DNA from: JBGTLA01 sp041744375
GTDB taxonomy: Bacteria; Actinomycetota; Acidimicrobiia; Spongiisociales; ZC4RG35
Assembly: GCA_041744375.1 (NCBI GenBank)
Contig: JBGTLA010000013.1
Span: forward strand, 1 to 36,880
DNA length: 36,880 nt
Reading direction: 5' to 3'
The position numbers and the translations under genes are program-made. This document shows positions 1 through 7,337 of this stretch, one piece after another. How positions within the stretch are numbered: position 1 is the stretch's first letter; each line of letters starts with the position of its first letter. The notes under the pieces were generated by a model that did no database searches, was not told where the DNA came from, and saw nothing but the letters and a program-made list of their open reading frames with translations.

Positions 1-451
1 GCACGTCGCCCAACAACCCCATGACGTCGATGAGGTGGAGGGGAAACTCATCGGCTCCGAGGGCGCCGACCCCCCGGCGCAGGGCGGCGGCGGTGGCGGG
101 GTCGGTCCCGGGAGCTCGCCCGATGCCGAGATCGATCCGGCCGGGGTGCAGCGCCTCGAGCATGGCGAACTGTTCGGCCACCACGAGAGGCGGATGGTTG
201 GGGAGCATGACCCCTCCCGAACCCACCCGGATGCGATCGGTCACAGCGGCGACGTGGCCGATCAACACCGCCGGCGAGGTCGAGGCAACGATACCCATGT
301 TGTGGTGCTCGGCCACCCAGAACCGGTGATACCCGAGCCGGTCGGCGCTCTGGGCCAAGCCGGTGGTCCCGGCCAGCGCATCCGCCGAGGTGCTTTCCTG
401 GGTCACCGACCCCAGGTCGAGAACGGACACGGGGAGAGAAAGGTGGGTCAT
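1..451 (-). CDS. LLM-class flavin-dependent oxidoreductase (N-terminal part, runs off the window)
   Basis: The minus strand from an ATG at 451 is open to the window edge, giving about 150 residues of the N-terminus. It begins MTHLSLPVSVLDLGSV and carries the hallmarks of the luciferase-like MsnO8 family: RFWVAEHHN around residues 45-53, then GSGGVMLPNHPPLVVAEQF, then PGRIDLGIGRAPGTD. This family forms a TIM barrel and oxidises small substrates with FMNH2 or F420; the substrate cannot be inferred here. The gene diverges from recQ with about 85 bp between the start codons. The C-terminal half is outside the window. Family assignment is firm, function is generic. Confidence 0.92.
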   Translation of the reverse strand, partial: MTHLSLPVSVLDLGSVTQESTSADALAGTTGLAQSADRLGYHRFWVAEHHNMGIVASTSPAVLIGHVAAVTDRIRVGSGGVMLPNHPPLVVAEQFAMLEALHPGRIDLGIGRAPGTDPATAAALRRGVGALGADEFPLHLIDVMGLLGDV

Positions 452-535
452 CTCTCGGTCCAACCCCCGACTCGCCGCCAACCTTCCCTCCGTTGCCGCC
501 GCATTCCTGTCCGTTCCTGCCGTTACCTTCTGGGC

Positions 536-2584
536 ATGGACATCGCCACCGAAGCACCAAGTCATCTCCGGGCCCTCACCGGGGTGGCCGAGGCCGAGTT
601 CCGCCCGGGCCAGCTCGACGCCATCCGCTCGGTGGTGGAGGGCCGGAGGCGGGCACTGGTGGTGCAGCGCACCGGGTGGGGAAAGTCGGCCGTCTACCTG
701 ATCTCCACTCGTCTCCTGCGTGACCGGGGCGTCGGGCCAACCGTCATCGTCTCGCCTCTCCTGGCGTTGATGCGCAACCAGTTGCAGATGACCGACCGCC
801 TCGGTCTCGCCGCCCACACCGTCAACTCCACCAACGCCGACGAGTGGGAGACCATCTTTGCCGACATCGCCGCCGACCGCCTCGACCTGTTGCTCATCTC
901 ACCCGAGCGCCTCAACAATCCGGTGTTCCTGTCTGATGTCGCTCCCCATCTGTTCGGCTCGATCGGTCTCCTCGTCATCGACGAGGTGCATTGCATAAGT
1001 GATTGGGGTCACGACTTCCGCCCCGACTACCGCCGGATCCGTGACGTGGTCGCCGCCCTGGCGCCCGAGAGCCCCGTTCTGGGCACCACCGCCACCGCCA
1101 ACGACCGGGTGGTAGCCGACGTGCGCGAGCAGCTCGGAGACGAACTCGACGTTTTCCGGGGGACGCTCGAGCGCCAGTCGTTGTCGCTGCACGTGCTCGC
1201 CATCCCCTCCCAACCCGAGCGGATGGCATGGCTGGCCGAGAATGTCCCCCGTCTGCCCGGTGCGGGCATCGTCTACTGCCTCACCATTCACGACGCCGAA
1301 GCCGTGGGGGAGTGGCTTACCTCGGTGGGGGTACGCGCCGCCGCCTACACGGGGACCACCCCCCACGACCGGCGTCTCGAGATCGAACAGTCCCTGTCCG
1401 AGGGGGACCTGGACGTGGTGGTGGCGACCTCGGCGCTGGCGATGGGCTACGACAACCCCCGCATCGAATTCGTCGTCCACTACCAGACTCCCGGCTCTCC
1501 CATCTCCTACTACCAACAGGTGGGCCGGGCCGGCCGGGCCGTCGAGGCCTCCGTCGGGGTGCTGCTCACCGGATGGGAGGACCGAGATATCCAGGATTGG
1601 TTCATCGAGACGGCATTTCCGTCCGAGCCCGACACCGCTCGGGTCCTTGCCGCCTTGGAGGAAGGGGGGGGGTTGAGCTTGCGCGACCTGGAGCAGATCG
1701 TCAACGTCCGCCGCAGTCGTCTCGAATCGATGCTCAAGATCCTCGAGGTGGAGGGTGCGGTCCATCGCGTGGGGTCACAGTGGTCTCGCTCTTCGAAGGA
1801 GTGGGCCTATCCCTCCGCGCGAATCGATGCCGTCACCGCTCACCGGCGGGCGGAACAGGATGCCATGGCCGCTTACATCAGCACCGACGGATGTCTCATG
1901 GAGTTCCTGCGCCGTCAGCTGGACGATCCCGGTGCCGCGCCGTGTGGGCGATGCGCAAATTGCGCAGGTCCCCGATTTGACGGGGCGATCGACCCTTCTC
2001 TGGTCGAGAGGGCGCTGGGCCAGATGAGATCCAAGCCTTTGCTCATCGAACCCCGCCGTCAACTCCCCTGCCCGCTCGAGATCGGAGTGGACTTGAAGGC
2101 CAACCGCCATGAAGTGGGACGAAGCCTGGCGCGCTGGGGTGACCCCGGTGTGGGCCAAATGGTCGAGAGGACGCTCTACGCGAACACGAGTGTTCCAGAG
2201 CCCCTCGTCGAGGCGGCGCTTTCCCTGCTGCGGCTGTGGTCCCCCTCTCCGGCGCCGACATGGGTCACGTGGGTCCCCACCACCAAGGGTGACATGTTGG
2301 TCGAGTTCGCCCACACCCTGGCCGAGCGCCTCGGCGTACCCGTCGTCGGCGCCTTAGAGAGGGTTCGACCCGCCCGCCCTCAGCATGAGATGGCCAACAG
2401 CTGCCAGCAGGCCCGCAATGTCGCCGGCGCCTTCGCCGTCGTTGACGTGCGCCCGGGCCCTGTGCTGCTGATCGACGACCTCGTCGACTCCCGGTGGACG
2501 TTGGCGGTGGCGGCCGCCCAGCTCCGTTCGGCCGGCTCGGGGCCCGTTTTCCCGCTGGCGTGGGCCGAAGCCTTCGGCACCTGA
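536..2584 (+). CDS. recQ: RecQ-family ATP-dependent DNA helicase with C-terminal phosphoribosyltransferase-like domain
   Basis: A 682-residue protein starting at the ATG at 536; the frame is open further upstream, but that part lies antisense to the neighbouring oxidoreductase. Helicase motifs are clear: Walker A TGWGKS at residues 46-51 (Trp where most RecQs have Gly), DEVH at 149-152 followed by the RecQ signature CISDWGHDFRPDY, and the motif VGRAGRA. The zinc-binding subdomain has four Cys at 453, 470, 473 and 476. After it, about 200 residues end in a PRPP-loop-like segment (IDDLVDSRWT from 646), as in type I phosphoribosyltransferases. RecQ unwinds DNA 3' to 5' in repair and recombination. 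This two-part architecture is, as far as I know, seen in other actinobacterial RecQ proteins; the role of the tail is not established here. Confidence 0.93.
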   Translation: MDIATEAPSHLRALTGVAEAEFRPGQLDAIRSVVEGRRRALVVQRTGWGKSAVYLISTRLLRDRGVGPTVIVSPLLALMRNQLQMTDRLGLAAHTVNSTNADEWETIFADIAADRLDLLLISPERLNNPVFLSDVAPHLFGSIGLLVIDEVHCISDWGHDFRPDYRRIRDVVAALAPESPVLGTTATANDRVVADVREQLGDELDVFRGTLERQSLSLHVLAIPSQPERMAWLAENVPRLPGAGIVYCLTIHDAEAVGEWLTSVGVRAAAYTGTTPHDRRLEIEQSLSEGDLDVVVATSALAMGYDNPRIEFVVHYQTPGSPISYYQQVGRAGRAVEASVGVLLTGWEDRDIQDWFIETAFPSEPDTARVLAALEEGGGLSLRDLEQIVNVRRSRLESMLKILEVEGAVHRVGSQWSRSSKEWAYPSARIDAVTAHRRAEQDAMAAYISTDGCLMEFLRRQLDDPGAAPCGRCANCAGPRFDGAIDPSLVERALGQMRSKPLLIEPRRQLPCPLEIGVDLKANRHEVGRSLARWGDPGVGQMVERTLYANTSVPEPLVEAALSLLRLWSPSPAPTWVTWVPTTKGDMLVEFAHTLAERLGVPVVGALERVRPARPQHEMANSCQQARNVAGAFAVVDVRPGPVLLIDDLVDSRWTLAVAAAQLRSAGSGPVFPLAWAEAFGT

Positions 2585-2773
2585 CCGCTGGTCAGGTTGG
2601 GGCGGAGGGGCCGGTATCGGGTCGAGACATCACGTCGTTGCCTGCCAGGGCTTCAGCGCGCGGGGGCGGGCGGCGTGACCCCCGAAGGTACTCCGAGGCG
2701 GTCCCAGCTCGTAACCCCCCCGTAACGGCCGGTCCGGCATAGTTTGGCGGAAACATGACACGATGCTTCATCC

Positions 2774-3976
2774 ATGAGTGAGTTGCCTTCCGGTTCTGGC
2801 GCCGATGAGGCGCCGGTGCTGCGGCTGGCTGCGATCGTCTTGTTCGCCCTGATAACGGCGCTGTCCGCGGTAGCACTCTTCGTCACCCTGGCGATCGGTG
2901 AGCCGCTGGGGGCGAACACCCTCGGCCTGATCGTGTACTACACGTTTCCCGTGATGGGCGTCCTCATCGCCTGGCGTCGTCCCGCCAATCGCATTGCCTG
3001 GCTCAACCTGGTTATCGGTCTGGTGTGGGCCCTCGAAGGCATTTTGTGGAGCCTGGTGCTCTACGAGATGGCTAGACCGGGAACTTTCGGCGGCACCGGC
3101 GTCTTTTCCGCCGTCGCCGACCCGCTGTGGATTCCCGGCCTCTTCCTATCAGTGATCCTCCTGCCCCTCCTCTACCCGGATGGTCGCCCACCCCTCCGCT
3201 GGAGGTGGCTGGCGCGTTTCTCCGTCGCCTTGATCGCTCTCGCCTACACGGGGAGCCTCTTCCAGCCCGCCACGTCCTCATGGGGGAGACCGGTGCTGGC
3301 CAATCCGCTTCATCCTGAATGGTGGCCATCTTCTCTTGATGGGGTGGCTCTGGCTTTCGTCGCTGTCCTGTTGGGCTGCGTCGGGGCCACCGGGTTCTCT
3401 CTGGTTTGGCGCTACCGCCGGTCGACGGGGATCGAGCGTCTCCAACTCAGGTCGCTCATGGCGGCGGGGGTGGCGGCGGTGGTGGTTTTCTTGCTCGCAG
3501 TCACCGTCGTCGAGGCTGTCGCCGGCGCCAGCGCCGCCGTCCTGAGCACCCTTTCGTTCGCGCTGATCCCGGCGGCTATCGGCGTCGCCGTGTTGCGCCA
3601 CCGCCTCTACGACCTCGACCGTCTCATCAGCCGCACGGTGACCTATGCCGCCTTGGTGATCGCCCTGGGAAGTCTCTACTCGGGGACGGTGCTCCTCATG
3701 CGAGGTGTTCTCCCCGGCGACAGCGATGTGGCCGTCGCTGGCTCGACGCTGGCGGTGGCGGCCGTGTTTGCGCCGCTGCGGAGGTGGGTGAAAGACCGGG
3801 TCGACAGGAGGTTCGACCGAGCCCGTTATGACGCCGAAGTCGAGGTGAGCAAGTTCGGTCACCGACTCCGACACGAGGTCGACGTGGCAACCCTGAGCCG
3901 CGAGCTCGTCGACGTCGTGAACGTGACGATGCACCCGTCGACGAGCGGCTTGTGGATCCGCGGCGAGCATCCGTGA
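2774..3976 (+). CDS. Integral membrane protein resembling the sensory N-terminus of actinobacterial histidine kinases
   Basis: 400 residues with several hydrophobic segments in the first about 320 residues (for example around 15-45, 52-70, 80-100, 110-130, 145-165, 190-210, 230-285). A cytoplasmic stretch LRHRLYDLDRLISRTV is followed by two more hydrophobic segments and then by DRVDRRFDRARYDAE near residue 350. That juxtamembrane motif precedes the GAF or kinase part in many actinobacterial sensor kinases, but here the protein ends about 45 residues later, with no histidine-kinase H box or ATPase domain. It is therefore either a stand-alone sensory protein or a kinase that lost its catalytic half; the stop codon is clean and I see no continuation downstream. 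No ligand can be inferred. Confidence 0.8.
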   Translation: MSELPSGSGADEAPVLRLAAIVLFALITALSAVALFVTLAIGEPLGANTLGLIVYYTFPVMGVLIAWRRPANRIAWLNLVIGLVWALEGILWSLVLYEMARPGTFGGTGVFSAVADPLWIPGLFLSVILLPLLYPDGRPPLRWRWLARFSVALIALAYTGSLFQPATSSWGRPVLANPLHPEWWPSSLDGVALAFVAVLLGCVGATGFSLVWRYRRSTGIERLQLRSLMAAGVAAVVVFLLAVTVVEAVAGASAAVLSTLSFALIPAAIGVAVLRHRLYDLDRLISRTVTYAALVIALGSLYSGTVLLMRGVLPGDSDVAVAGSTLAVAAVFAPLRRWVKDRVDRRFDRARYDAEVEVSKFGHRLRHEVDVATLSRELVDVVNVTMHPSTSGLWIRGEHP

Positions 3977-4123
3977 GGGCTGGGTAAGAGGCCAAGAGGG
4001 CGCGCCAATAGAGCTCGTGCGTGTTGGCCTTTCCAGCCACAACGCTTGGTGTTGAGCAGAAATCGCAGCACGACGGCTCATCTATTTGTGCGCCCTCCAA
4101 GCTAGGGGCCGGGCGCGAAACGG

Positions 4124-4141
4124 GGGGGCGTTCCCGCCCCC
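4124..4141 (-). terminator. Possible hairpin terminator of the yceI-like gene
   Basis: A GC-rich inverted repeat, GGGGGCG - TTCC - CGCCCCC, lies 26 bp beyond the stop codon of the YceI gene. Read on the minus strand it is followed by only a short T run (GTTTCG), so it is a weak intrinsic terminator by the classical definition; high-GC actinobacteria often lack long T tracts. Confidence 0.4.
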
Positions 4142-4166
4142 TCGTAACGACGGGCTGCGGTCGAGG

Positions 4167-4742
4167 TCAGCCGTTCTTGATGGCGCTGATCTCGAACTCG
4201 AGCCGCACCTTCTCGGAGACGAGGACGCCCCCGGCCTCCAACGGAGCGTTCCAGCTCACGCCCCAGTCCTTGCGGTTGATGACCGTCGCGCCCTCGAACC
4301 CCACTCGGGTGTTGCCGAACGGGTCCACGGCGGTGCCGGCGTAGGTCGTGTCGAAGCTGACCGACTTGGTGACGCCACGAAGGGTGAGATCACCGGTGAC
4401 GGCGAACTCGTCGTCGCCCTGGGAGGTGATGCCGGTTGTCCGGAAGGTGATCTCGGGGAACTCGACCATGGCCAGAAAGTCGTTGCTCCGCAGGTGGGCA
4501 TCGCGATCCTCGTTGCGGGTATCGATGCTGGCGGCCTGCATCGTCAATTCCCCCGACGAATTCACCGGGTCGTCTCCGTCGATGCGCAGGCTCCCCGAGA
4601 AATCCCCAAACTGACCGCGAACCTTGGTGACCATGGCATGGCGGGCGACGAACCCGAAGCGGCTGTGGGATGGGTCGATGGTGTACTCGCCCGTGAGGTC
4701 GGTAACCGCCACTGGGGCGAGGGTGCGAGTCTCGGTGGTCAT
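4167..4742 (-). CDS. YceI-family protein
   Basis: 191 residues from the ATG at 4742, chosen because AAGGAG sits 7 bp upstream; an in-frame ATG 27 bp earlier has no such site. The sequence shows the YceI pattern: YTIDPSHSRFGFVARHAMV near residue 20, GSLRIDGDDP, a central SIDTRNEDRDAHLRSNDFL, then the GDLTLRGVTKSV strand and the terminal LEFEISAIKNG. YceI proteins are lipocalin-like beta barrels that bind polyisoprenoid-type lipids. There is no signal peptide, so this one is probably cytoplasmic, as is usual for actinobacterial members. It is transcribed divergently from a MarR regulator and its promoter contains two probable operators for that regulator. Confidence 0.93.
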   Translation of the reverse strand: MTTETRTLAPVAVTDLTGEYTIDPSHSRFGFVARHAMVTKVRGQFGDFSGSLRIDGDDPVNSSGELTMQAASIDTRNEDRDAHLRSNDFLAMVEFPEITFRTTGITSQGDDEFAVTGDLTLRGVTKSVSFDTTYAGTAVDPFGNTRVGFEGATVINRKDWGVSWNAPLEAGGVLVSEKVRLEFEISAIKNG

Positions 4743-4778
4743 TCTGTTCTCCTTCGTCAGGGGCCTCATCGGCCCTTG

Positions 4779-4826
4779 GTTGATGTGTCAACCTAAACGA
4801 TATCGGAAACGAGATGACATGTCAAC
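4779..4826 (-). promoter_or_regulatory. yceI promoter with two MarR-type operator copies
   Basis: On the minus strand TTGACA (4825-4820) is separated by exactly 17 bp from TATCGT (4802-4797), a good sigma-70-type promoter for the yceI-like gene. Two related boxes overlap it: GTTGATGTGTCAAC at 4779-4792 and GATGACATGTCAAC at 4813-4826, the latter containing the perfect 10-bp palindrome TGACATGTCA. Their cores TGATGTGTCAAC and TGACATGTCAAC repeat with a 34-bp offset; one covers the -35 and the other the predicted transcription start. CGATATCG at 4798-4805 is a further short palindrome between them. The divergent MarR protein is the obvious candidate ligand (inference). Confidence 0.6.
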
Positions 4827-4849
4827 TAGAGACGACTAGACTTTCACTC

Positions 4850-5326
4850 ATGGACACCCCCCGCTGGTTGACCGACGAAGAAGAGCGCGCCTGGCGCGCC
4901 TACCTCCACATGAGCACCGAGCTAGCCGTGCAGCTGCACCGCAGCCTGGTGCGTGCCACTGGTCTGTCGCTGGTCGACTACGAGGTGCTGGCGGTGCTGT
5001 CGGAGTCGGCCGACGATCAGCTGCGCGCCTATGAGCTGGGCAGCATCCTGCGCTGGGAGAAGAGCCGCCTGTCGCATCACCTCAAACGGATGGAGACGCG
5101 AGGTCTCGTCGAGCGCCGTGTCTGTGAGAGCGACGGGCGCGGTCTCTGGGTGCGGTTGACTGCTGGGGGGCGGGCCGCGATCGAGGCGGCAGCTCCCCGT
5201 CATGTCGAGGACGTCCGCCGCCTGTTCATCGACTTGCTCACCCCCGATCAGCTCGAAATGCTGGCCGAGATGTCCGAGAAGATCTTCGCCGGCATGCCTT
5301 CCGACGACGACCTCTGCGACTCCTAG
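4850..5326 (+). CDS. MarR-family transcriptional regulator
   Basis: 158 residues from the ATG at 4850 (MDTPRWLTDEEERAW). The frame is open 36 bp further to an ATG at 4814, but that codon lies inside the second operator box, so the downstream start is preferred. The winged-helix core is recognisable: LSLVDYEVLAVLSE near residue 37, ELGSILRWEKSRLSHHLKRMETRGLVERR (recognition helix region), then a wing with DGRGLWVRLTAGGRAAIE. Such proteins dimerise and repress divergent genes until a small phenolic or other ligand binds. The divergent yceI-like gene and the two operator copies between them suggest autoregulation and yceI repression. Confidence 0.9.
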   Translation: MDTPRWLTDEEERAWRAYLHMSTELAVQLHRSLVRATGLSLVDYEVLAVLSESADDQLRAYELGSILRWEKSRLSHHLKRMETRGLVERRVCESDGRGLWVRLTAGGRAAIEAAAPRHVEDVRRLFIDLLTPDQLEMLAEMSEKIFAGMPSDDDLCDS

Positions 5327-5535
5327 GACGCCGCTGAGAGTGCTGTTCCAGCCATCGCCGGCAGTCCTCCTACCAGGCACCTTGGCGCGCTGACCACCCG
5401 GGTTCTCTCGTTGTTGGGCAACGCGGGAGCCACAGTGGGGCACTTCTCTCGCGGAGGTTGCTGTCTCACCATCGACCACGGAATCGAGGCGGTGGCGCTA
5501 CCGTCGGGGCTTACGCCCACCACCAGCCAGAGGCC

Positions 5536-6366
5536 ATGCCCCATTACCTGGACAGGCACGACGGCGTCGACGTCTCTGCCGACGAACTCGCTCGCACCCA
5601 CCTCGCTGACCTGTCGGTGCAGGATCGGTATGGGGTGGACTTTCTCACGTACTGGTACGACTATCGCCAGCAGAAGGCTTATTGCCTGGTCGAGGCGCCG
5701 AGTCCCGAGACTGCCATCGAAGTCCACGCCGAGGCCCACGGCAATCTCCCCAGCGAGATCATCGAAGTCGACCTCGAAGACGTGCTCGGCCTTCTCGGCC
5801 GGGCGACCGACCCCGACTCCAACCAGCCCATCGCCGAGCCCGCCACCCGCACCATCCTCTTCACCGACATCGTCGGGTCGACTGCGCTCATCGACCGTCT
5901 CGGCGACGACTTCGTCGTCGAGATGGTGCATCGCCATGACGAGATCGTCCGTTCGATCCTCGGCCAACACGGTGGGCGGGAGGTCAAGCACACCGGTGAT
6001 GGCCTCATGCTTTCCTTCGACTCACCAACGGCGGGGGTGCGTTTCGCCATCGAGCTTCAGCAACGTCTCGCCGAGCTGCGCGCCTCCGAGCCCGACACTC
6101 CCCTCGTCGTCCGTCTCGGCATCAACACCGGCGAGCCGATAGCCAAGGGCACCGACCTGTTCGGGGCGGCGGTCAACCTGGCCGCCCGTCTCTGCGACCG
6201 GGCCGACGCCGGAGCGATCCTCGTGTCGGATGTGGTGCGAGGGCTGACGCTGGGCAAGGGGTTCCGCTACGGCGAGTCCCAGCGGATGGAGCTGAAGGGC
6301 TTCACCGACCCCATCGGCGCCTGCCCGGTGATCTGGGGCGACGACGGAGGCATCGTTGCCGGTTGA
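5536..6366 (+). CDS. DUF4242 (SCO4226-like) domain fused to a class III adenylate/guanylate cyclase
   Basis: 276 residues from the ATG at 5536 (MPHYLDRHDG), where the N-terminal domain begins; an earlier in-frame ATG adds only low-complexity sequence. Residues 1 to about 80 match the DUF4242 pattern known from the nickel-binding protein SCO4226 (MPHYLDRH, TYWYDYRQQKAYCLVEAPS, HGNLPSEIIEV). From about residue 105 a nucleotide cyclase catalytic domain follows, with FTDIVGST (metal-binding Asp111), KHTGDGLMLSF (second metal-binding Asp155) and NLAAR at 214-218 (the Asn/Arg pair that stabilises the transition state). All the key residues I can check are present, so the enzyme looks active. No membrane segment is seen. 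A sensory role of the N-terminal ferredoxin-like domain is inference. Confidence 0.88.
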   Translation: MPHYLDRHDGVDVSADELARTHLADLSVQDRYGVDFLTYWYDYRQQKAYCLVEAPSPETAIEVHAEAHGNLPSEIIEVDLEDVLGLLGRATDPDSNQPIAEPATRTILFTDIVGSTALIDRLGDDFVVEMVHRHDEIVRSILGQHGGREVKHTGDGLMLSFDSPTAGVRFAIELQQRLAELRASEPDTPLVVRLGINTGEPIAKGTDLFGAAVNLAARLCDRADAGAILVSDVVRGLTLGKGFRYGESQRMELKGFTDPIGACPVIWGDDGGIVAG

Positions 6367-6445
6367 GGGGCGGATGGCCCGAGGGGATGCCGGTGCCTGC
6401 GCTCCGAGCCGGGAACCCGGTGCCCCCCTTCTGCGTCTCACGTAG

Positions 6446-6751
6446 ATGACAAACAAACTGATCCTGGTCCTGACGGCGGTGATGGTCCTGATGGCTTGTG
6501 ACAGCGGAGCGGACCCCGACTCAGCGGAGCTCCCCGGAGACCCGGTGTGCATCGAGGAGATCGATGCGGTGGGCGAGGAGTACCTCGGCTTGAGCGAGGC
6601 CGAAGCCCTCGACCTGGCCGCCGAGCAGGCCCTCGACCCCCGCGAGGTGGGACGCGACGGGGAGTGTTTCGCCATCACCATGGATCTGCGTGACGACCGC
6701 ATCAACCTGGAGTACATCGACGACGTGGTCGTAGGAGCCGCCGTCTTCTGA
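6446..6751 (+). CDS. Small secreted lipoprotein resembling peptidase inhibitor I78
   Basis: 101 residues. A short hydrophobic signal (LILVLTAVMVLMAC) ends in a lipobox with Cys18, so the mature protein should be lipid-anchored outside the membrane. The mature part contains YLGLSEAEALDLAAEQ, then RDGECFAITMDLRDDRINLEYIDDVV, which follows the I78 inhibitor layout (a G-L-x-E-A-x-A-L helix, then a T-x-D-x-R-x-D-R-I-N loop and a final strand). Two Cys remain in the mature region (CIEE and GEC). Membership in I78 is by pattern only. It sits 79 bp after the cyclase gene, transcribed in the same direction. Confidence 0.7.
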   Translation: MTNKLILVLTAVMVLMACDSGADPDSAELPGDPVCIEEIDAVGEEYLGLSEAEALDLAAEQALDPREVGRDGECFAITMDLRDDRINLEYIDDVVVGAAVF

Positions 6752-6891
6752 GTTGTCCGGTTTGTCGCCCCGAGCCCAGCTGCGCCCCCGGGCATCGCCG
6801 TGGCGCGCCGCGGCCTCCGTCGGACGACGGCGCTACCTGGGGAGGAGGGGGCCCTTGCCGAACGCGAGCGGCCTAGGCCCCGACGTGGAGG

Positions 6892-7083
6892 TCAGGGAGC
6901 CGGAAACACCAGGTCAGCCGTGGCCGCATCTGCCGGCCAAATCAGCTGGATGGCACCACCGATTCGCTGCATGTGCGGGTTCGGTACCGCAGCCGTTCCG
7001 TCGTCACGGAAGCTGATCGGCCCGATGATGGTCGGACTACGTGCGGTCGCAGATTGCCCCAACAAGGCTCCGCGGCGGATCAT
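6892..7083 (-). pseudogene. C-terminal remnant of a branched-chain-type ABC substrate-binding protein
   Basis: The minus strand encodes 63 residues ending in IWPADAATADLVFPAP, preceded by IIGPISFRDDGTAAVPN. This is the usual C-terminus of periplasmic binding proteins of the LivJ/branched-chain amino acid type (GPIxFDxxGQ...VVWP...A..xFPAP). The rest of a protein of about 400 residues is missing: upstream on this strand the frame runs into unrelated sequence, an IS21-like end and an IS110 transposase. It therefore looks like a gene truncated by mobile elements. The identification rests on one short conserved block. Confidence 0.5.
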
Positions 7084-7159
7084 CTACCAGTCGCTACCCA
7101 GAACTTCGACGGGCGAAATCCAGAGGCACCTCCTGCGTGGCGGGGAGGAATGATCCCCG

Positions 7160-7229
7160 CTACTTGTCCAGTCCTCGGCGCACTAGGAAGTCTCGAAACA
7201 AATGGGGTCAAACTCGACCCGGAAGGATC
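7160..7229. repeat. IS21-like terminal sequence, copy 1
   Basis: CTACTTGTCC at 7160-7169 is followed 35 bp later by GGGTCAAACTCGACCCGGA from about 7205, itself a small hairpin (GGGTC/GACCC). The same two blocks in the same order occur at 31237 and about 31294, next to an IstB remnant. Paired blocks of this kind are typical of the multiple-repeat ends of IS21-family elements. No istA or istB gene accompanies this copy, so it would be a solitary scar. Confidence 0.35.
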
Positions 7230-7337
7230 TGACGAATTCCATGACAGAACACACTTAAGGTACCTACCAGAAATTGCCAGTAACAAGGTGTACGATAGGG
7301 ACTCCCACCATTTTTGGCACTTCGGATTTCAGTAGCC

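Noticed and set aside
35..535. Upstream extension of the recQ frame to an ATG at 35
   Set aside because: It lies antisense to the LLM oxidoreductase, which has strong family motifs, and the RecQ domain begins only after the ATG at 536.
899..1765. Long minus-strand open frame (288 codons) inside recQ
   Set aside because: It is the complement of conserved helicase motifs in high-GC DNA and has no family pattern of its own.
4086..4796. Plus-strand open frame of 236 codons over yceI
   Set aside because: It is antisense to a clear YceI protein and covers the promoter; composition explains the lack of stops.
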